From contig NZ_SMKF01000015.1 of assembly GCF_004348325.1 (NCBI RefSeq), positions 1 to 62,930 on the forward strand: 62,930 bases of DNA. Direction: 5' to 3'. The position numbers and the translations under genes were made by a program. Below the pieces are notes generated by a model that saw only the letters and a program-made list of their open reading frames with translations, ran no database searches and was not told the DNA's origin. The DNA comes from Micromonospora sp. KC213 (lineage in GTDB: Bacteria; Actinomycetota; Actinomycetes; Mycobacteriales; Micromonosporaceae). Of this stretch, positions 60,120 through 62,930 are shown in pieces (position 1 is the first letter of the stretch; each line of letters begins with the position of its first letter).

Positions 60120-61454
60120 ATGGGCCCGGTGACGAACGTGGCGACGATGACCCGCCAGCTGCGGGCATGGAGCAGCCAGTTGCGGCGACCATCCGGTCCG
60201 TTGCCCCGACCGTCCCCGCGCAGCCGGGCGTTCGACGCGCTCCTCGCGCTGGGCGTCAGCCTCGTCGCGATCCACGGAGGCTACGGCGTGTATCCCAGGC
60301 TGACCGTCGAACCCGACAGCCGGGACGCGCCCCCATCCCCGCTGGAACCACCGGACCGGCTCGGGACGGACATTCCGGCGCTGGCGCAACACCGGATCGC
60401 CTGGGTGATCGTGATGCTCGCCATCGCCGCCCCGCTGGTGGCCCGCCGTCGGTATCCGCTGGCGATGCTGTGGGTCGTCATGTGTACGGCCGCCGTGATC
60501 TCCCTGCTGACCAACGACCGTGCCACGCTGCGGTTCTCGTTCTACGTCTGCGTCATCGCCGCGTACAGCGCCGCGATCTACAGTCCGCACCGGCTGTACG
60601 CACTGGTCAGCCAATCGGTGGCGGCGCTGTTGTTCAGCCAACTCCTCCCGTCGACCCTGCGGTCCACCGTCTCGAACGAGGCGGTTCCGTTCGTGGTGCT
60701 GATCCCGATCGCCATCGCCGCCGACGGGCTGCGCAGGTGGCGACGGCGTGCCGACGAGGAACGCGCGCGGACCGCCGCGCTGGAACGCGAACGGGACGAG
60801 GCGGAACGCCGCGCGGTCGAGCAGGAACGCGCCCGCATCGCCCGAGAGTTGCACGACGTCGTCACTCACAACGTCAGCATGATGGTCATCCAGGCCGGCG
60901 CGGCCCGCACCGTCATGGCAGTCGACCAGGAGGAGGCACGCCAGGCGTTGCTCGCGGTCGAGGCCGGTGGCCGGGCGGCGATGTCCGAACTGCGCCACGT
61001 CATGGGACTGCTGACGATGAACTCCCCCGGCCCCGACCCGGCCGGCGCTGCGGATCTCGCGCCCCAACCCGGCCTGGACCGGCTGGACGCCCTGCTCGCC
61101 GGCGTACGAGCCAGCGGAGTACCGGTCGAGCTGACCGTGGTCGGGCAACGCCGCCCCGCGTCGGCCGGGGTCGAACTCGCGGCCTACCGGGTGGTGCAGG
61201 AGGCGCTGACCAACACCATCAAGCACGCCGGCGGCGCGTCAGCCACCGTCGTCGTCGAGTACGCCCCCGATCACCTCCGGGTGGAGGTGACCAATACCGG
61301 CGGCACGCCGCGCGCGTCGGCGGCGACCGGCAGCGGACGCGGGCTGATCGGACTGCGGGAACGGCTCACCGTCTACGGTGGGACCCTGCACGCCGGGCCC
61401 CGCCCGATCGGCGGCTACCGCGTCCACGCACACATCCCCCTGGAGGATTCGTGA
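60120..61454 (+). CDS. Two-component sensor histidine kinase (HisKA_3)
   Basis: A protein of about 444 aa. Residues about 35-215 contain five or six membrane segments, then a coiled-coil linker (RRRADEERARTAALEREREE-like, highly charged) and the phosphoacceptor motif RIARELHDVVTHNVSMM. The ATPase has NTIKHAGG (N box) and GSGRGLIGLRERL (G boxes). It pairs with the response regulator overlapping its stop and probably controls the divergent ABC transporter. The start is uncertain: ATG 60120 is given, ATG 60084 and GTG 60129 are possible, and none has a strong ribosome site. Confidence 0.9.
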   Translation: MGPVTNVATMTRQLRAWSSQLRRPSGPLPRPSPRSRAFDALLALGVSLVAIHGGYGVYPRLTVEPDSRDAPPSPLEPPDRLGTDIPALAQHRIAWVIVMLAIAAPLVARRRYPLAMLWVVMCTAAVISLLTNDRATLRFSFYVCVIAAYSAAIYSPHRLYALVSQSVAALLFSQLLPSTLRSTVSNEAVPFVVLIPIAIAADGLRRWRRRADEERARTAALERERDEAERRAVEQERARIARELHDVVTHNVSMMVIQAGAARTVMAVDQEEARQALLAVEAGGRAAMSELRHVMGLLTMNSPGPDPAGAADLAPQPGLDRLDALLAGVRASGVPVELTVVGQRRPASAGVELAAYRVVQEALTNTIKHAGGASATVVVEYAPDHLRVEVTNTGGTPRASAATGSGRGLIGLRERLTVYGGTLHAGPRPIGGYRVHAHIPLEDS

Positions 61455-62122
61455 CCCCGCCGGTGCGTGTCGTGATCGCCGATGATCAGGCGTTGGTCCG
61501 CGCCGGCTTCCGGATGATCCTCAAGGGTGACGGCATCGACGTGGTCGCCGAGGCCGCCAACGGCGTCGAGGCGGTCGACGCCGTGCGTCGCACCCGACCC
61601 GACGTGGTCCTCATGGACGTCAGGATGCCCGAACTGGACGGCTTGGAGGCCACCCGGCGCATCCTCACCGGCGCCACGGACGACCCGCGCGTCATCATGT
61701 TGACCACCTTCGACCTCGACCAGTACGTCTACGCGGCGCTGACCGCCGGCGCCAGCGGCTTCCTGCTCAAGGACGTCAGCCCCGAGCACCTGGTCGCCGC
61801 GGTCCGGCTGGTCCGCACCGGCGACGCGCTCCTCGCCCCGGCGATCACCCGCCGCCTCGTCGAGCGGTTCGCCCGCCGTGACACCGACACTCCCGCGATC
61901 CCCCACGACCTGAGCGTGCTGACGGCACGCGAAGTCCAGGTCCTGCGCCTGCTGGCCGAAGGTTTGAACAACGCCGAACTCGCTGACCGCCTCACCGTCT
62001 CCGAGGCGACCGTCAAGACCCACGTCGCCCACATCCTCGCCAAACTCGGACTCCGCGACCGCGTCCAGGCCATCGTCGTCGCCTTCCAGACCAGACTCGT
62101 CACCCCGCCGACACCGGAGTAG
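61451..62122 (+). CDS. NarL/LuxR-family response regulator
   Basis: A 223-aa regulator. Receiver domain (about 5-120) with the phospho-Asp in VVLMDVRMPELDG, Thr in MLTTFD and Lys in LLKDVS; LuxR-type DNA-binding domain (about 150-215) with LTAREVQVLRLLAEGLNNAE and SEATVKTHVAHILAKLGL. GTG 61451 overlaps the kinase stop. It is the partner of the kinase at 60120. Confidence 0.95.
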   Translation: MTPPVRVVIADDQALVRAGFRMILKGDGIDVVAEAANGVEAVDAVRRTRPDVVLMDVRMPELDGLEATRRILTGATDDPRVIMLTTFDLDQYVYAALTAGASGFLLKDVSPEHLVAAVRLVRTGDALLAPAITRRLVERFARRDTDTPAIPHDLSVLTAREVQVLRLLAEGLNNAELADRLTVSEATVKTHVAHILAKLGLRDRVQAIVVAFQTRLVTPPTPE

Positions 62123-62139
62123 CCGATCCGGCGGCCACT

Positions 62140-62883
62140 TCACGCGCCGCGGGCGGAGTCCAGCTCCTCGACCGAGGCGAGCGCGTCGGCGAGCAGGGCA
62201 CGCTGGCTGTCGTCCAGCGCGGTGGCGCGTACCCGGGTCAGCAGTTCCTCGACGCGGGCGAGGTCGCCGAGCCGCATGGCGAGTTCGGCACGGTAGACGA
62301 ACGCCTGCACCACGTCCGTGACGTCGGGCTCATCGTCGGCGCGGGCCAGGGCACCGTCGAGGATCTTCGCCGCCTGGGCGGCGTCCCCTTTGGAGTCGCC
62401 GAGAACGATCGCGTTCTCCAGGGTACGAGCCAGCCGGCTGTCGGAGGCGGCAGCCTCCTCGACGTCACGGTCGTCGGTTTCGTCCGCGGTGGCCGCCGCC
62501 TGGAAGATCCGGATCCAGTTGCCGCCCGGGTCGACAACGCTGAACCCGCTGACCTGGCCGGTGTTCTTCCGCTTCCGGGGTCGGGTGACCCGGGGGATCC
62601 CGCCGAGCAGGACCTTCCCGTGTCTCGCCCGCATCCCGTCGGCGAAGGACTGGTAGAGGGCGCTGACGTCCGGGACGAACACCAGACAGCTGCCGTAGGA
62701 CCGTTCCGGGTCGAGGTCGGGCACACCAAAGAAGTGAAGTTGCAGGTCTTCCCGCTGGACGCAGAGGTAGTGGTTGGGTCGCTCCTGGCGGTGGGTCACG
62801 GTGAAGCCGAGCATCGTGTAGAAGTCGCCGACGTCGTCGATGGAACGGCAGGGCAACAGCGGGATGGTCACCTCATTGGCCAT
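62140..62883 (-). CDS. VOC-domain (glyoxalase/bleomycin-resistance-like) protein with helical C-terminal part
   Basis: A 247-aa protein. Residues about 1-128 form a glyoxalase/bleomycin-resistance fold (IPLLPCRSIDDVGDFYTMLG, HYLCVQREDLQLHFFGV, SGFSVVDPGGNWIRIFQ). Residues about 140-247 are helical and look like short TPR-type repeats (ARTLENAIVLGDSKGDAAQA, YRAELAMRLGDLARVEELLT). VOC proteins of this type bind drugs or metals; the added helical part is unusual. Convergent with the response regulator. Substrate unknown. Confidence 0.75.
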   Translation of the reverse strand: MANEVTIPLLPCRSIDDVGDFYTMLGFTVTHRQERPNHYLCVQREDLQLHFFGVPDLDPERSYGSCLVFVPDVSALYQSFADGMRARHGKVLLGGIPRVTRPRKRKNTGQVSGFSVVDPGGNWIRIFQAAATADETDDRDVEEAAASDSRLARTLENAIVLGDSKGDAAQAAKILDGALARADDEPDVTDVVQAFVYRAELAMRLGDLARVEELLTRVRATALDDSQRALLADALASVEELDSARGA

Positions 62884-62919
62884 GGTTGGTCCTCTCGTCA
62901 GGGGCGGGCGGGTCGGTGT

Positions 62920-62930
62920 CTGTCTCTTAT
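62920..62930. other. Tn5/Nextera mosaic-end adapter remnant at contig end
   Basis: The last 11 bases, CTGTCTCTTAT, are the first 11 bases of the Tn5 mosaic end used in tagmentation libraries. They are probably untrimmed adapter and not genomic sequence, and imply that the window ends at a contig end. Confidence 0.75.

Noticed and set aside
1..62930. CRISPR arrays, tRNA and rRNA genes
   Set aside because: No regularly spaced repeats, tRNA cloverleaf with TTCRANNC arm or rRNA segments were noticed on reading.

Overview
The window is about 71% G+C (by eye) and has actinobacterial features: GTG and TTG starts, strong purine-rich ribosome binding sites, many 4-bp ATGA/GTGA gene overlaps, AfsR/DnrI-type regulation, and secreted CBM2 and ricin-lectin carbohydrate-active enzymes. 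Together these point to a filamentous actinomycete, most likely Micromonosporaceae. The right end (62920-62930) matches the start of the Tn5/Nextera mosaic end and the left end cuts a histidine kinase, so this looks like a draft contig or its end.

Left flank (1-13.4 kb): a truncated sensor kinase; a carboxymuconolactone-decarboxylase-like / DUF6220-like / membrane-fused multicopper oxidase operon; a broken rhamnogalacturonan lyase; a BtrH-like protein with a MerR regulator; a secreted CBM2 protein; a streptogrisin-type protease; a degenerate ISAzo13-like insertion sequence; and an XRE regulator / ImmA-IrrE peptidase / MAB_1171c-type membrane protein module.

Centre (about 14.2-47.8 kb): a complete-looking type II polyketide cluster of the benzoisochromanequinone (actinorhodin/granaticin/medermycin) type. 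One long minus-strand operon (28.6 to 19.1 kb) encodes KS-alpha, chain-length factor, ACP, biotin carboxyl carrier protein, biotin carboxylase, C-9 ketoreductase, didomain aromatase, ActIV-like cyclase, a SnoaL-like protein and RmlA. A fused acetyl-CoA carboxyltransferase completes a dedicated malonyl-CoA supply. Two-component flavin hydroxylation (ActVA5-like plus ActVB-like), a luciferase-like monooxygenase with an FMN reductase, a multicopper oxidase with a membrane partner, SDRs, a zinc-free MDR reductase and a second aromatase/cyclase paralogue would tailor the polyketide. Sugar genes (RmlA, RmlC-like, 2,3-dehydratase, 3-ketoreductase, E1-type 3-dehydrase, 4-aminotransferase, one glycosyltransferase) match the forosamine-type logic SpnO/N/Q/R but with no N-methyltransferase; the inferred sugar is a 4-amino-2,3,4,6-tetradeoxyhexose. 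The cluster's own 4,6-dehydratase (rmlB) is only a decayed fragment, so that step must come from elsewhere in the genome. Regulation: one SARP with candidate heptamer-repeat boxes before three operons, an FHA-like regulator, and a TetR whose GAGCG-N3-CGCTC operators lie before its own gene and between an MFS exporter and the MDR reductase.

Right flank (47.9-62.9 kb): a CBM2-CE2 esterase; an RsbQ/RsbP-like hydrolase-phosphatase stress-signalling unit with a STAS protein; a stretch of gene fragments; a CBM13-GH43 enzyme; a secreted alpha/beta hydrolase; an FtsX-type ABC transporter divergent from a two-component system; and a VOC-domain protein.
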